Shown here one piece after another: positions 16,949 through 26,509 of a stretch of DNA of 64,000 bases. The position numbers were made by a program, and so were the translations under genes. The stretch is from Symbiopectobacterium purcellii (GTDB lineage Bacteria; Pseudomonadota; Gammaproteobacteria; Enterobacterales; Enterobacteriaceae). Location of the stretch: contig NZ_CP081864.1 in the NCBI RefSeq assembly GCF_019797845.1, positions 4,216,001 through 4,280,000 of the forward strand, read 5' to 3'. The stretch's first letter is position 1. Every line of letters begins with the position of its first letter. The notes below the pieces were generated by a model. It had not been told where the DNA came from and searched no databases. It was given only the letters and a program-made list of their open reading frames with translations.

Positions 16949-18493
16949 TTATTGAGCATAAGTGGGCAGCAACGCGGCCACCTGTTCCGGCCATTCGGCC
17001 TGGCTTGCCCAACGACACATGGCAGCGATATCCGGCGCCAGATAGCGGTCTTTATCGAGGAAAAGTACCGCCTGACGAATGCGGGTTAACTCTTGTTCCA
17101 GCAAAGCAGAACTGCGCAACGGGCGGTGGAATTCGATGCCCTGTGCAGCCGCCATCGCTTCGATACCCACCACGGCAGCAGTGTTGTCACACATTGCGCC
17201 TAGACGACGGGCCGCGTAAGTGGCCATGGAGACGTGGTCTTCCTGATTGGCAGAGGTAGGCAAGCTGTCAACGCTGCCGGGATGCGCCAGCGATTTGTTT
17301 TCCGATGCCAAGGCGGCGGCGGTCACTTGGGCTATCATAAAGCCAGAATTCACGCCGCCATCGGCCACCAGGAAAGGCGGCAATGCCGACAGACCGGTAT
17401 CGAGCAGCAGCGCCAAACGGCGTTCAGAAATTGCGCCAATTTCCGCGACAGCAAGAGCGATAATGTCAGCGGCAAATGCCACCGGTTCAGCATGAAAGTT
17501 ACCGCCCGAAATCACATCACCGTTGTCGGTAAACACCAGTGGGTTATCTGACGCAGCGTTAGCTTCAATTTGCAGAATGCGCGCCGCATGGGTCAGGTTA
17601 TCCAGACAGGCCCCCATCACTTGCGGAATGCAGCGGATGGAATAAGGATCCTGCACCCGGCCACAATGAATATGTGAATCCATGATGCCGCTGCCTTTGA
17701 GCAGCGCATCCATCGCCTCAGCCACCGCGATCTGACCTCGCTGGCCGCGCGCTTTGTGGATACATGCATCGAACGGTTTGGCCGAACCGCGAATGGCCTC
17801 CAGCGAAAGCGCACCAGCGACCAGACCTGCCCCCAGCACTTGCTCTGCACCAAACAGGCCGCGCAGGGCAAGCGAAGTGGAAACCTGCGTGCCATTAAGC
17901 AGCGCCAACCCCTCTTTCGGCCCCAACACCAGCGGCTCGACGCCAGCCAGCGCCAGCCCTTCTCGTGCTGGCAGCAGAGCGCCATTGATTTTGACCTGCC
18001 CTTCCCCCAGCAGCATCAGCGACATATGGGCCAACGGTGCCAAATCACCCGACGCCCCTACCGATCCTTTTTCCGGAACGCACGGCATGACGCCCGCATT
18101 GAACAACGCCAGCAAGGTTTCAATCACCAGACGGCGCACGCCGGAATGGCCCCGCGCCAGACTCACCACTTTGGTTGCCATCACCAAACGCAGCACATTG
18201 TCGGGCAGCAGTTCACCTACGCCGACGCTGTGCGACAGCACCAGATTGCGTTGCAACTCCGCCAGACGCTCGGCAGGAATGGAGGTGCTGACCAACTTGC
18301 CAAACCTGGTATTGATGCCATAGACCACCCGATTCTGCCGCACGATATCCGCCACCTGCTGGCACGCGGCATCCACGTCAGCCCAGGCCTCTTCGGCGAG
18401 CGTCAGTGTGACGCCACCGTGATAAATCGCCCGCAGCGTCGCCAGATCGACCGCGCCGGGAGTGAGGCAAATCGACAGGGGTGTTGTTGTCAT
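16949..18493 (-). CDS. hutH: Histidine ammonia-lyase HutH
   Basis: HutH removes ammonia from L-histidine to give urocanate. The protein (514 residues) contains the autocatalytic MIO cofactor triad Ala147-Ser148-Gly149 in GSVGASGDLAPLAHM, the active-site Tyr in VVYGINTRFGKL, and the conserved QEDHVSM and NAASDNPLVF segments. It is the first gene of the minus-strand operon hutH-hutU-aminotransferase-dehydrogenase. A HutC-type palindrome overlaps its ribosome-binding region (18503-18514), implying repression by HutC until urocanate accumulates. Confidence 0.98.
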   Translation of the reverse strand: MTTTPLSICLTPGAVDLATLRAIYHGGVTLTLAEEAWADVDAACQQVADIVRQNRVVYGINTRFGKLVSTSIPAERLAELQRNLVLSHSVGVGELLPDNVLRLVMATKVVSLARGHSGVRRLVIETLLALFNAGVMPCVPEKGSVGASGDLAPLAHMSLMLLGEGQVKINGALLPAREGLALAGVEPLVLGPKEGLALLNGTQVSTSLALRGLFGAEQVLGAGLVAGALSLEAIRGSAKPFDACIHKARGQRGQIAVAEAMDALLKGSGIMDSHIHCGRVQDPYSIRCIPQVMGACLDNLTHAARILQIEANAASDNPLVFTDNGDVISGGNFHAEPVAFAADIIALAVAEIGAISERRLALLLDTGLSALPPFLVADGGVNSGFMIAQVTAAALASENKSLAHPGSVDSLPTSANQEDHVSMATYAARRLGAMCDNTAAVVGIEAMAAAQGIEFHRPLRSSALLEQELTRIRQAVLFLDKDRYLAPDIAAMCRWASQAEWPEQVAALLPTYAQ

Positions 18494-18502
18494 AATCTAT
18501 TC

Positions 18503-18514
18503 CTGTATATACAA
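18503..18514. promoter_or_regulatory. HutC-type operator before hutH
   Basis: CTGTATATACAA, almost the perfect palindrome TTGTATATACAA found before hutI. It lies ten bases before the hutH start and touches its AGGAA ribosome-binding site, so bound repressor would block the start of transcription or elongation. GntR/HutC-family regulators recognise such TGTATA-TATACA sites. Confidence 0.75.
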
Positions 18515-18527
18515 GTTAAACTGAAGT

Positions 18528-18548
18528 AAAAACGCCATAGGCGTTTTT
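18528..18548 (-). terminator. Intrinsic terminator after the ABC transporter operon
   Basis: A nine-base-pair stem AAAAACGCC / GGCGTTTTT with a three-base loop ends in a T-run on both strands. It separates the end of the ABC transporter genes from hutH and explains why hutH needs its own promoter. Confidence 0.8.
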
Positions 18549-18575
18549 ATGTCTTGTTCTGGTCTGTGTGCCTGA

Positions 18576-19361
18576 CTAATGCGCCAACGCCTGGAGCGTT
18601 TCGGCGCGAATCTCTTCGGTCACCCTGGCCTTGAGCGCCATAAATTCCGGCGAGGTTTTCAGGGTGTAATCACGATGCCCGTCAAAGGCAACCGCCACTT
18701 CGGTTTTGATGCGTCCCGGGCGAGCACTAAAAATCGCTACTCGGTTACCCATAAAGATAGCTTCATCAATATCGTGCGTGACAAACATCACCGTCTTTCG
18801 TGACGCTTCCCACACCGAAAGTAAAAGTTCCTGCATCATGACGCGCGTCTGGTTATCCAGCGCGCCAAAAGGTTCATCCATCAACAGCACTTTGGGATCG
18901 TTTGCCAATGCGCGTGCAATCGCAGTGCGTTGCTGCATGCCGCCAGAAAGCTGACGCGGATAGTGATGCTCAAAGCCTTTCAAACCAACCTGATGAATGT
19001 AGTAGTCACAACGCTCCTGCTGCTGTGCCTTGCTGATGCCGCGCTCCTGCAAACCAAAACAGATGTTCTGCGCCACCGTCAGCCAGGGGAACAGCGTATA
19101 GCTTTGAAACACCATACCGCGATCGGCGCCCGGTCCTTCCACCAGCGCGCCATCAAGCCACACTTCACCGCTGGTGGGCGAATCCAACCCGGCGATGATG
19201 CGCAACAAGGTAGATTTGCCACACCCGGACGGCCCGAGAATGGTGATGAAGTCGTTTTCCTGTACCTGATAATCGACAGGCAACAGCGCCTGAGTCTGTT
19301 CGCCGCGCGGGCCGGTAAAGATGCGCTCGACCTGGCGTACCGCTAATTTGCTGTAGGACAT
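18576..19361 (-). CDS. ABC transporter ATP-binding protein (TauB/SsuB-like)
   Basis: A 261-residue ATPase with Walker [11 protein letters not shown]-loop [11 protein letters not shown], signature LSGGMQQR, Walker B VLLMDEP and switch [10 protein letters not shown], as in the nitrate/sulfonate/taurine importer group. Its ATG coincides with the permease stop region (single-base overlap at 19361). It energises import of the substrate caught by the binding protein two genes upstream. Location inside the hut island suggests a histidine-pathway compound, such as urocanate, histidine or an imidazole acid, but the family more often carries sulfonates or pyrimidines, so the substrate is open. Confidence 0.9.
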   Translation of the reverse strand: MSYSKLAVRQVERIFTGPRGEQTQALLPVDYQVQENDFITILGPSGCGKSTLLRIIAGLDSPTSGEVWLDGALVEGPGADRGMVFQSYTLFPWLTVAQNICFGLQERGISKAQQQERCDYYIHQVGLKGFEHHYPRQLSGGMQQRTAIARALANDPKVLLMDEPFGALDNQTRVMMQELLLSVWEASRKTVMFVTHDIDEAIFMGNRVAIFSARPGRIKTEVAVAFDGHRDYTLKTSPEFMALKARVTEEIRAETLQALAH

Positions 19362-20221
19362 TACAATAAGCTCCAGGAAAACAGGCGTCGATTCATCGCC
19401 TTAAACAGAAAATCTGACAGCAGGCCAATCACCCCGATGACGATAATGCCGAAGATGATCTGTCCGGTATTCAGCAGCGCCTGACTGTCGACAATCATGT
19501 GCCCGATACCGCTCGACGAGCCAATCAGTTCAGCAACAATCACGTAAGTCCACGCCCACCCGAGCACCAACCGTAACAGTTCGGCGATTTCCGATGCCGC
19601 CCCAGGGATCAGCACGCGCCGCACCACGCTGCCGTTGCTGCATCCCAGCGTGTAGGCCGCTTCCACCAAATCGCGACGCGCAGCGCCTACCGCTACCGCC
19701 ACCATCAACACGATTTGAAAGAAAGAACCAATAAAGATCACCAGAATCTTCTGCATCTCACCGATGCCCGCCCACAGAATCAACAGCGGAATAAACGCCG
19801 ATGCCGGTAAATAGCGGCAAAACGACACAAAGGGTTCAAAAAACGCCTCGCACAGTTTGTACGCGCCCATCAGAATGCCGAGGGGGACGCCGATGATTGC
19901 AGCCAGCAGGAACCCTGCCAGCACGCGCATCACCGTCATAGCGATATCCTCAGAGAAGTTATACTGGGTGAAGAGGATCGCCCCTTCACGCAGCATGGTC
20001 AGCGGATCGGCCAAAAAGGTCGGTGATACCGAACCGCTGAACGTCACCATTCCCCACAGGGCAAAAAACAGGACAAAAAAGGCGACCCCAAGTGCCACGC
20101 GCAACCGCACGGCAACAGGCCGCAGCGGCACCATCAACGGATTGTGCCAGCGCGGTGCAGCGTCAGGTAACGCCGCAGGCGGCAAAGGCAGTTTGTCAGT
20201 CGCGCGAGAATCACTCATCAT
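19361..20221 (-). CDS. ABC transporter permease (TauC/SsuC-like)
   Basis: A 286-residue inner-membrane permease with about six helices after a polar N-terminus (first helix near residues 45-65, [20 protein letters not shown]). It carries the EAA coupling loop [21 protein letters not shown], typical of the nitrate/taurine class. It forms the channel for the adjacent ATPase and binding protein. The gene begins ten bases after the binding-protein gene in the same operon. Confidence 0.9.
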   Translation of the reverse strand: MMSDSRATDKLPLPPAALPDAAPRWHNPLMVPLRPVAVRLRVALGVAFFVLFFALWGMVTFSGSVSPTFLADPLTMLREGAILFTQYNFSEDIAMTVMRVLAGFLLAAIIGVPLGILMGAYKLCEAFFEPFVSFCRYLPASAFIPLLILWAGIGEMQKILVIFIGSFFQIVLMVAVAVGAARRDLVEAAYTLGCSNGSVVRRVLIPGAASEIAELLRLVLGWAWTYVIVAELIGSSSGIGHMIVDSQALLNTGQIIFGIIVIGVIGLLSDFLFKAMNRRLFSWSLL

Positions 20222-20231
20222 GCCAATATCC

Positions 20232-21194
20232 TTATTTCACGTAGCTGGCGTCATACAGGGTGCTGATATCCGGGATCTTGCGAATCACGCCCATTTCCAG
20301 CAGCAGTTTGGCCGCTTCATTGCTGAAGGTTTCGATTTCACCGCTGAAGAATTTGCGGTTCTGTTCTCTGTCCTGCCAGCGCAGATAGTTGGCTGATTTA
20401 GCAAAATCCGCCCCGCTTGATTTCACCGCTGCGCCCATGATTTCGTAAGATTTTTCCGGCTCGGCCTTGATCATTTCCAGCGCATCAAAATAGCTTTCTA
20501 CCAATGCTTTGGCGGCCTGCGGATTTTTCGCGAGAAAATCCGGCGTACAGCCAAGCGTGTCCATTACCATCGGGTAATCGAGCGTGGTGGCAATGATCTT
20601 GCCGCTTTCAGGTTTGTCGCGCACGCTGGAGAGATAGGGTTCATAAGTCATGGCAGCATCGTTTTGCCCGGCAAGCAGCGCCTGTGCGGCAGCCTGTGGC
20701 GAGAGCGTTGCCGTCTTCACGTCTTTAAGCGTCATGCCGTTTTTATCCAGGATCCACGCCAGCGCAAAGTAGGGGGAGGTCCCTGGCGCATCGACACCAA
20801 TAGTTTTCCCTTTCAACGATTTGATATCACTGATCGGGCCACGCACCGCCAGACCGTCAGCGCCGTAGGATTTATCCAACTGCACAATCTGCTTAATCGG
20901 CACACCGTTGGCGTTCCAGGCGACATAGGTTTCTACCGTGGTGGCAGCACATTGAATCGCTCCAGAGGCCACGGCCAGATGGCGATCTTTTTGTGGGATC
21001 ATTTTGATCGACACATCCAGCCCATGCTTCTTGAAGATGCCGGCTTTATCAGCCAGCGTCAGCGGCGCAAAGCCGGTCCAGCCAGAAATACCGATCGCTA
21101 CCGGCGTATCTGCCGCCTGCGCCACGCCTGCCGATACCATGCAAAGCGCCATCAGGGTCGCTTTCCAGCCCATGTTACCTCGTGCTTTGTTCAT
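20232..21194 (-). CDS. Periplasmic substrate-binding protein (TauA/NMT1-like)
   Basis: About 320 residues with a Sec signal peptide (KATLMALCMVSAGVAQAAD) and the SBP_bac/NMT1 fold: GISGWTGFAPLTLADKAGIFKKHGLDV at the start and LKGKTIGVDAPGTSPYFALAW in the middle. It binds a small substrate in the periplasm for the adjoining permease. The start at 21194 is preceded by AGGAGCGG; a longer frame from 21245 would put 17 polar residues before the signal peptide. A HutC-like site at 21278-21289 lies upstream, tying this transporter to histidine catabolism. Confidence 0.88.
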   Translation of the reverse strand: MNKARGNMGWKATLMALCMVSAGVAQAADTPVAIGISGWTGFAPLTLADKAGIFKKHGLDVSIKMIPQKDRHLAVASGAIQCAATTVETYVAWNANGVPIKQIVQLDKSYGADGLAVRGPISDIKSLKGKTIGVDAPGTSPYFALAWILDKNGMTLKDVKTATLSPQAAAQALLAGQNDAAMTYEPYLSSVRDKPESGKIIATTLDYPMVMDTLGCTPDFLAKNPQAAKALVESYFDALEMIKAEPEKSYEIMGAAVKSSGADFAKSANYLRWQDREQNRKFFSGEIETFSNEAAKLLLEMGVIRKIPDISTLYDASYVK

Positions 21195-21277
21195 TCGTTC
21201 CGCTCCTGTGAGAGAAGTCATTACCCATGCGGCAAACTGTGCCAACGTTATTGTCTGTACCCTAAATGGGTATAAGC

Positions 21278-21289
21278 TTGTATAGACAA
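21278..21289. promoter_or_regulatory. HutC-type operator before the ABC transporter operon
   Basis: TTGTATAGACAA, one mismatch from a perfect palindrome of the hut operator type, lies about 84 bases before the binding-protein start in the region shared with hutC. A half-site TTGTCTGTACC follows at 21251-21261. Confidence 0.65.
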
Positions 21290-21505
21290 CTTAAGCAAGC
21301 AATGTGCCAATGCCACAGAACTGGCGTATAGCCCTTTATTGGCGGGAATCGTGTGAAAAGACCAGGCAGGAAAGCAGGTTCCAGAATAGTGCATTGCTCC
21401 CGTTTGGCGCACCATGATGATTCGTCATTCACAAGCCAGCACGCAACAACACACCTGCCATCCTCCTCAACGGGTTGTCAGCAGCACGGCACCGTCTTTG
21501 CACTA

Positions 21506-21525
21506 TTGTCTATATATATACATAC
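21506..21525. promoter_or_regulatory. HutC-type operator before hutC (autoregulation)
   Basis: TTGTCTATATATATACATAC combines hut-operator half-sites (TTGTCTATA and TATACATA) about 52 bases before the hutC start. It suggests that the repressor controls its own gene, as is common for HutC. Confidence 0.6.
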
Positions 21526-21576
21526 GCGCATAAAATTCGCTACACTGCACAAAAGCGTAGGGTCAAGGAGAACACC

Positions 21577-22332
21577 GTGGTGACACAGCAGCGCGCATCG
21601 CAACTTGCAGGCGCCATGAGCGATATACCCGCCCCCATCTATCAACGGGTCAAGCAGGCGATTATCAGCCAGATTCGTACGGGTGCCTGGCAGCCGCACC
21701 AGCGTATTCCGTCAGAGAGCGAGTTGGTCAACGAGCTCGGCGTTAGCCGTATGACGATTAACCGCGCGCTGCGTGAGCTGACCAGTGAAGGCTTTTTGCT
21801 GCGAATGCAAGGCGTCGGTACGTTTGTCGCGGAGATCAAGGCCTACGCGGCCATGCTCGAAGTGCGCAATATCGCCGAAGAGATTGCCGAACGTGGACAT
21901 CGCCACAGCAGCCGCGTGCTAGCGCTGCAAAGTCTGAAAGCGGAAAGTGAACTGGCGGAACAGTTTGATATCTCCCCGGGGCAAACGCTGTTCCACTCGC
22001 AGATCGTCCATTACGAAAACGATCTCCCGGTCCAACTGGAAGATCGCTACGTCAATCCCGTGGAAGCGCCGGACTATCTGCAACAGGATTTCACCTGCCG
22101 CACGCCTTACACCTATCTCAGTCAGGTGGCGCCACTCACCGCCGGTGAACATATCGTGGAAGCTTTTATTCCAGACGATCACCAGCGTCAGGTATTGGCA
22201 CTAGACCCGCAGGAGCCGTGCCTGATGATCCGCCGCCGCACCTGGCACGACGCGCGCATTGTTACCGTCGCTCGTCTTATCTATCCCGGTTCATGCTATC
22301 GCCTGCTGGGCCGTTTCAAGACCCACGGCTGA
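21577..22332 (+). CDS. hutC: Histidine utilization repressor HutC (GntR family)
   Basis: About 251 residues. The N-terminal GntR winged helix (PAPIYQRVKQAIISQIRTGAWQPHQRIPSESELVNELGVSRMTINRALRELTSEGFL) is followed by a UTRA ligand domain (FHSQIVHYENDLPVQLEDRYVNP), which in HutC binds urocanate. The GTG at 21577 has AAGGAG six bases upstream; a second GTG follows at 21580. Upstream in-frame codons belong to the operator region. The gene lies in the middle of the island, divergent from the ABC operon, and its last 42 bases overlap hutD on the other strand. Confidence 0.95.
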   Translation: MVTQQRASQLAGAMSDIPAPIYQRVKQAIISQIRTGAWQPHQRIPSESELVNELGVSRMTINRALRELTSEGFLLRMQGVGTFVAEIKAYAAMLEVRNIAEEIAERGHRHSSRVLALQSLKAESELAEQFDISPGQTLFHSQIVHYENDLPVQLEDRYVNPVEAPDYLQQDFTCRTPYTYLSQVAPLTAGEHIVEAFIPDDHQRQVLALDPQEPCLMIRRRTWHDARIVTVARLIYPGSCYRLLGRFKTHG

Positions 22333-22917
22333 TGGCTGTAAGGGGTTGCTCTCGCGGCGAAATACCGCGGTGTAGAGCAACCAGGCATCCTTGGTCAGTG
22401 GCGTGAGGTGGCGTTCAGGCTGTTGACTCGTACACCACACGCCCTGCCCCGTCTGACAGGTTTCCTCACCAATGCGCCAGCAACCGTCCATCACATAGAG
22501 CACGCCCGCTTCCTGCGCGCCCAGTTGCATCGCGTCACGCACCGCCATCACGGTGGCATAATGGCTGTCGCGCCGGGTCATGATATTAAAGTCCCGGTTG
22601 TCAGTATCCTCGCCATGCGTCACGACCGGCGTGGCAGAAAGCGGCGTTTCACCGGCAAAAAACAGCGGCTCGCCGCGCCGCAAACGGTGCGAAAACCCCG
22701 GGAAAATCAGAGAAACACCGGCGCCTTCCAGCAAGGTAATAATGCGATCAACGCCCGGAAAGGCAGAAAAATCACCGGCCTGGGCAATGGTGGCAATGCT
22801 GGCACGCCAGGCAAACCCTTCCCCGCCCACCGCAGCCACGCTGATGATTTCCCGTGTTTCTCCGCCGCCATTACGCCAACGGCTGACCGGTAAGGTATTT
22901 ACATCAAAAAATGGCAT
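22291..22917 (-). CDS. hutD: HutD family protein
   Basis: A 208-residue member of the HutD family (cupin-like barrel), recognised from LPVSRWRNGGGETREI, FAWRASIATIAQAGDFSAFPGVDRIITLLEGAGVSLIF and FNIMTRRD. HutD proteins accompany hut operons. In Pseudomonas they have been proposed to set an upper limit on hut expression, possibly through formylglutamate or urocanate binding; the exact function is not settled. Its ATG overlaps the hutF stop (TAATG), so it is coupled to hutF. The 3' end overlaps convergent hutC by 42 bases. Confidence 0.92.
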   Translation of the reverse strand: MPFFDVNTLPVSRWRNGGGETREIISVAAVGGEGFAWRASIATIAQAGDFSAFPGVDRIITLLEGAGVSLIFPGFSHRLRRGEPLFFAGETPLSATPVVTHGEDTDNRDFNIMTRRDSHYATVMAVRDAMQLGAQEAGVLYVMDGCWRIGEETCQTGQGVWCTSQQPERHLTPLTKDAWLLYTAVFRRESNPLQPSAVGLETAQQAIA

Positions 22918-24278
22918 TAGAGCCTCCCCAACACATCCATGACCAGGGCGAACTGGCGGTCAGATTCATCATCCAGCGCATGCTGTCCCTGATAAATCAC
23001 CTGTTTCCCGGCAACCCACACATCGCGAATCTGCTGGCGCTCACCGGCAAACAGCCAGCGGTTGAGCAGCGCGCGGTCCGGCAGGCCGTGCAACCAGGCA
23101 TTATCCTCCAGCACCAGCCAATCGGCGCGATAACCCGGAGCCAGCGCGCCGATGGCAACCCCACAGGCTGCCGCGCCGCCCGCCAGCGCCTGCCGATAAA
23201 GCACATCACCGACCGCAGGTTGGTCAGGCGTCACTACCCGGTTGCGCCGTCTGTCACGCAAGCGTTGCGCATATTCCAACCAGCGCAACTCTTCCAACAG
23301 GTTCAATGAGACGTGGCTGTCTGAACCGATGCCCCAACGACCGCCCAGTGCGACATACTGGTCCAGCGCAAAGATGCCATCGCCAAGGTTGGCTTCCGTG
23401 GTCGGACACAGTCCCGCAATGGCTCCGCTGGCTGCTACGCGCTGTAGCTCGCGTTCATCCAGATGAGTGGCATGAATCAACGTCCAGCGCTCATCCACGG
23501 CGAAGCGATCGAACAGCCAGTTCACGGGCCGTTCGCCGCTCCACGCCAGGCAGTCTTCCACCTCTTTCATCTGCTCGGCAATGTGAATGTGCACCGGCAA
23601 CGTTGTGGGCATGGCTGCCAGCACGTCGTTGATTTGGCTTTCACTGACGGCACGCAGCGAGTGAAAACAAATCCCTGCCGTATGCAACGGCCTATCCCGT
23701 AACAGCGTTGCCAATCGCTGCTGCTGGGCTACATAGTGTTCGGTATGCTGGATGAAACGTCGTTGCCCCGGCAGCGCAGGCTGGGCGCCAAAACCGGCGT
23801 AGCTGTAGAGCACCGGCAGCAGCGTTTGGCCGATGCCTGCGCGCTCTGCCGCCGTGATCAGTTGCAGCAGCATGTCATCCTGCGCGTAAGGCTGCCCGGC
23901 CGGGTCGTGATGCAGGTAGTGAAACTCAGCAACCTGGGTATAGCCCCCTTTCAACATCTCGATATAGAGTCGGCTGGCGATGGCACCGACCTGCTCCGGC
24001 GTCAGATGGCCTACCAGCCGATACATCAGATCGCGCCAGGTCCAGAAGCTGTCTTGCGGATCGCCTGCCACTTCTGCCAGCCCCGCCATCGCGCGCTGAA
24101 AAGCATGTGAATGCAGGTTCGCCATCGCAGGCAGCACAATACCCGGCAAAGACTGCGTTTCTTCTGACGTGGCGTTTTGCTCGACGTCAGTAATCACGCC
24201 CTCAGCGGAAACGGCAATGCGGACATCGCGCGCCCATCCCTGCGGCAACAGGGCGCGCGAAGCGAAGAAGCTCGGCAT
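22917..24278 (-). CDS. hutF: Formimidoylglutamate deiminase HutF
   Basis: HutF (453 residues, amidohydrolase superfamily) removes ammonia from N-formimidoyl-L-glutamate to give N-formyl-L-glutamate. Metal-binding elements are visible: LHSHAFQRAM near the N-terminus, HIAEQ in the middle, LIHATHLDE and GSDSHVSLN. Its presence with HutG defines the five-step route. It leads the minus-strand hutF-hutD pair, with a hut-operator-like sequence about 40 bases upstream (24319-24338), divergent from hutI. Confidence 0.95.
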   Translation of the reverse strand: MPSFFASRALLPQGWARDVRIAVSAEGVITDVEQNATSEETQSLPGIVLPAMANLHSHAFQRAMAGLAEVAGDPQDSFWTWRDLMYRLVGHLTPEQVGAIASRLYIEMLKGGYTQVAEFHYLHHDPAGQPYAQDDMLLQLITAAERAGIGQTLLPVLYSYAGFGAQPALPGQRRFIQHTEHYVAQQQRLATLLRDRPLHTAGICFHSLRAVSESQINDVLAAMPTTLPVHIHIAEQMKEVEDCLAWSGERPVNWLFDRFAVDERWTLIHATHLDERELQRVAASGAIAGLCPTTEANLGDGIFALDQYVALGGRWGIGSDSHVSLNLLEELRWLEYAQRLRDRRRNRVVTPDQPAVGDVLYRQALAGGAAACGVAIGALAPGYRADWLVLEDNAWLHGLPDRALLNRWLFAGERQQIRDVWVAGKQVIYQGQHALDDESDRQFALVMDVLGRL

Positions 24279-24318
24279 GGTTGATCCTTTACGGTTGTGG
24301 TTTGAGTTGTATTACTGG

Positions 24319-24338
24319 TTGTCTATACCTATACATAC
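24319..24338. promoter_or_regulatory. HutC-type operator before hutF
   Basis: TTGTCTATACCTATACATAC resembles the site before hutC. It lies about 40 bases upstream of the hutF start on the minus strand, within the hutF/hutI divergent region. Confidence 0.6.
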
Positions 24339-24444
24339 ACCAGCTCACCGGCCAACGACTATAGTGAATTATTATGGTCACAATAAGAAAATGCTATCTT
24401 GCGCCCCTTGTCGTTCCGGTGCGGGTAGGTTAGCTTGTCTTTGG

Positions 24445-24456
24445 TTGTATATACAA
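24445..24456. promoter_or_regulatory. HutC operator before hutI (perfect palindrome)
   Basis: TTGTATATACAA is a perfect 12-base palindrome 13 bases before the hutI ATG and is the cleanest copy of the motif repeated across the island. It overlaps the ribosome-binding region AAGAAGAG. Confidence 0.8.
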
Positions 24457-24469
24457 GAAGAGTGACATC

Positions 24470-25699
24470 ATGACTCAACGATTATCCTGCGACAGCCTGT
24501 GGCTTGGCGCAGACCTCGTCACCCTGCGCGATGGACGCTACCAGATCATTCATGATGGCGCGCTGGCCGTAGCAGAGGGCAAGATAGCCTGGGCTGGGCC
24601 GCAAGCGCAGCTACCGGCCTACAACGCCGATACCACCACCCACTTCGACGGCGGTATCATCACGCCCGGCTTTATTGATTGCCACACTCACCTGATGTTC
24701 GGTGGCGATCGCAGTGACGAATTCGAACAGCGTCTGAATGGCGTAAGCTATGCCGACATCGCCGCCAACGGCGGCGGCATTCTCTCCACCGTGCGTGCCA
24801 CGCGTGCCGCAACGGAACAGCAGTTGGTTGAAAGCGCGCGACAACGATTAGCCTTGCTGTTAGCCGAAGGCGTCACCACCGTCGAGATCAAATCCGGCTA
24901 TGGGCTGGATATCGACAGCGAAGTGAAAATGCTCCGCGCCATACGCCAGCTTGCCGCACAGGTGCCTGCGCAGGTGGTTGCTACTTGTCTGGCGGCCCAT
25001 GCCGTTCCACCGGAATACGCAGGGCGCGCGGATGCCTGGATTACCACACTCAGCGACCAGTTGCTGCCGCAGGTCGCACGAGAGCAGTTGGCCGATGCCG
25101 TTGACGCGTTCTGCGAACACCTGGCGTTTTCACCGGCACAGGTTAAAACGCTGTTTAACACCGCCACGCAGCTAGGGCTGCCGGTAAAACTGCATGCAGA
25201 GCAGCTCTCCGCACTGGGTGGCAGCGCCTTGGCGGCGCGCTACCATGCGCTCTCTGCCGATCATCTGGAATACCTGACGGAAGAGGACGTACAGGCCATG
25301 GCAGCCAGCGGCACCGTCGCCGTGCTGCTACCGGGGGCTTTTTACCTGCCGCGCGAAACGCAGCGACCACCGGTGGAACTGCTGCGCCAGTACGGCGTGC
25401 CCATGGCTATCGCCAGCGATGCCAATCCAGGCACCTCACCGGCCCTTTCTCTGCGTCTGATGCTCAATATGGCGTGCACCCTGTTTCGACTCACACCGGA
25501 AGAAGCACTGGCCGGTGTCACCTACCACGCGGCGAAAGCGCTGGGGCAGCAAGCAAGCCACGGATCGCTGGAGGTGGGCAAAGTAGCCGATTTTGTACAC
25601 TGGCCGATAGCCCGTCCGGCAGAATTAACCTATTGGCTGGGTGGGCAGTTGCCCTGTACCACCGTTTATCGAGGGAGTGTTCGTCATGGAACCGTTTGA
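24470..25699 (+). CDS. hutI: Imidazolonepropionase HutI
   Basis: HutI opens the imidazolone ring of 4-imidazolone-5-propionate to form N-formimidoyl-L-glutamate, the third step of the pathway. The 409-residue amidohydrolase carries the metal motif [20 protein letters not shown], the substrate loop [14 protein letters not shown], and further ligands in KLHAEQLS and SDANPGTSP. Length is standard. It starts 13 bases after a perfect HutC operator. hutG begins inside its last codons, so the two are one plus-strand operon. Confidence 0.98.
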   Translation: MTQRLSCDSLWLGADLVTLRDGRYQIIHDGALAVAEGKIAWAGPQAQLPAYNADTTTHFDGGIITPGFIDCHTHLMFGGDRSDEFEQRLNGVSYADIAANGGGILSTVRATRAATEQQLVESARQRLALLLAEGVTTVEIKSGYGLDIDSEVKMLRAIRQLAAQVPAQVVATCLAAHAVPPEYAGRADAWITTLSDQLLPQVAREQLADAVDAFCEHLAFSPAQVKTLFNTATQLGLPVKLHAEQLSALGGSALAARYHALSADHLEYLTEEDVQAMAASGTVAVLLPGAFYLPRETQRPPVELLRQYGVPMAIASDANPGTSPALSLRLMLNMACTLFRLTPEEALAGVTYHAAKALGQQASHGSLEVGKVADFVHWPIARPAELTYWLGGQLPCTTVYRGSVRHGTV

Positions 25700-26468
25700 T
25701 TTTCAAAGCGGCACGCTGCCGTTGTTGGTCAGTATTCCCCACGCGGGAACCCAGCTTACGCCCGAAGTCGAAGACGGGCTGAGTGACGCCGCGCGCCCTC
25801 AGCCAGATACCGATTGGCACATTCCACAGCTTTATGATTTTGTCCGCGAGATGGGGGCCAGCATACTGGTGGGCCACTATTCGCGCATGGTGGTCGATCT
25901 CAACCGCCCCGCCGACGATACACCACTTTACGCCAGCGCCACCACAGGACTGTTTCCCAGCACCTTGTTTGACGGCACGCCGACCTTTGTTGCAGGTAAA
26001 GCACCGACGCCTGAGCAACGTAACGGCTACCTGCAACATATTTGGCAGCCCTATCACCAGCAAATCCAGCAAGAACTCGATCGCCTCACCGCACGTTACG
26101 GCTATGCGCTACTGTTCGATGCTCACTCCATCGCGTCACACATTCCGCGCCTGTTTGACGGCAAGCTGCCCGATTTGAACATCGGCACCAATGGAGGCGA
26201 AAGCTGTTCCCGCGAGGCAGAAGCGGCAATACGTACATGCTGTGAAACTCAGGATCAATACAGCTGGGTGATTAACGGGCGTTTCAAGGGCGGCTACATC
26301 ACTCGCGCCTACGGGCAACCCGCGCTACAGCAACATGCCGTGCAGTTGGAACTGGCACAGTGTAACTACATGGAAGAGCAAGCGCCCTTTGCCTGGCATG
26401 CAGAGAAGGCCGCCACCTTGCAGGTTCAGTTGAAAAAGCTGTTGGAAAACTATCTGGCCTGTTTCTGA
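25686..26468 (+). CDS. hutG: N-formylglutamate deformylase HutG
   Basis: About 260 residues of the N-formylglutamate amidohydrolase family, which cleaves N-formylglutamate to glutamate and formate and so completes the five-step route started by HutF. Motifs are [23 protein letters not shown] and [16 protein letters not shown], with metal-binding His and Asp. The ATG at 25686, preceded by GAGGGAG and overlapping hutI by 14 bases, is preferred over an in-frame ATG at 25641. It is unrelated to the arginase-type formimidoylglutamase, also called HutG in Klebsiella-type pathways. Confidence 0.95.
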   Translation: MEPFDFQSGTLPLLVSIPHAGTQLTPEVEDGLSDAARPQPDTDWHIPQLYDFVREMGASILVGHYSRMVVDLNRPADDTPLYASATTGLFPSTLFDGTPTFVAGKAPTPEQRNGYLQHIWQPYHQQIQQELDRLTARYGYALLFDAHSIASHIPRLFDGKLPDLNIGTNGGESCSREAEAAIRTCCETQDQYSWVINGRFKGGYITRAYGQPALQQHAVQLELAQCNYMEEQAPFAWHAEKAATLQVQLKKLLENYLACF

Positions 26469-26475
26469 TCGTTTC

Positions 26476-26498
26476 AGGCTGGCACGACACGCCAGCCT
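26476..26498. terminator. Hairpin between convergent hutG and tarD
   Basis: An eight-base-pair stem AGGCTGGC / GCCAGCCT with a seven-base loop lies in the 41-base gap between two convergent genes. There is no strong T-run on either side, so it may be a weak or Rho-assisted bidirectional terminator. Confidence 0.5.
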
Positions 26499-26509
26499 TA
26501 CCCCACCGA

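Noticed and set aside
17756..18529. Long plus-strand frame antisense to hutH
   Set aside because: hutH is certain from its MIO triad. The antisense frame is glutamine/histidine-rich without domain character and runs through the hutH operator.
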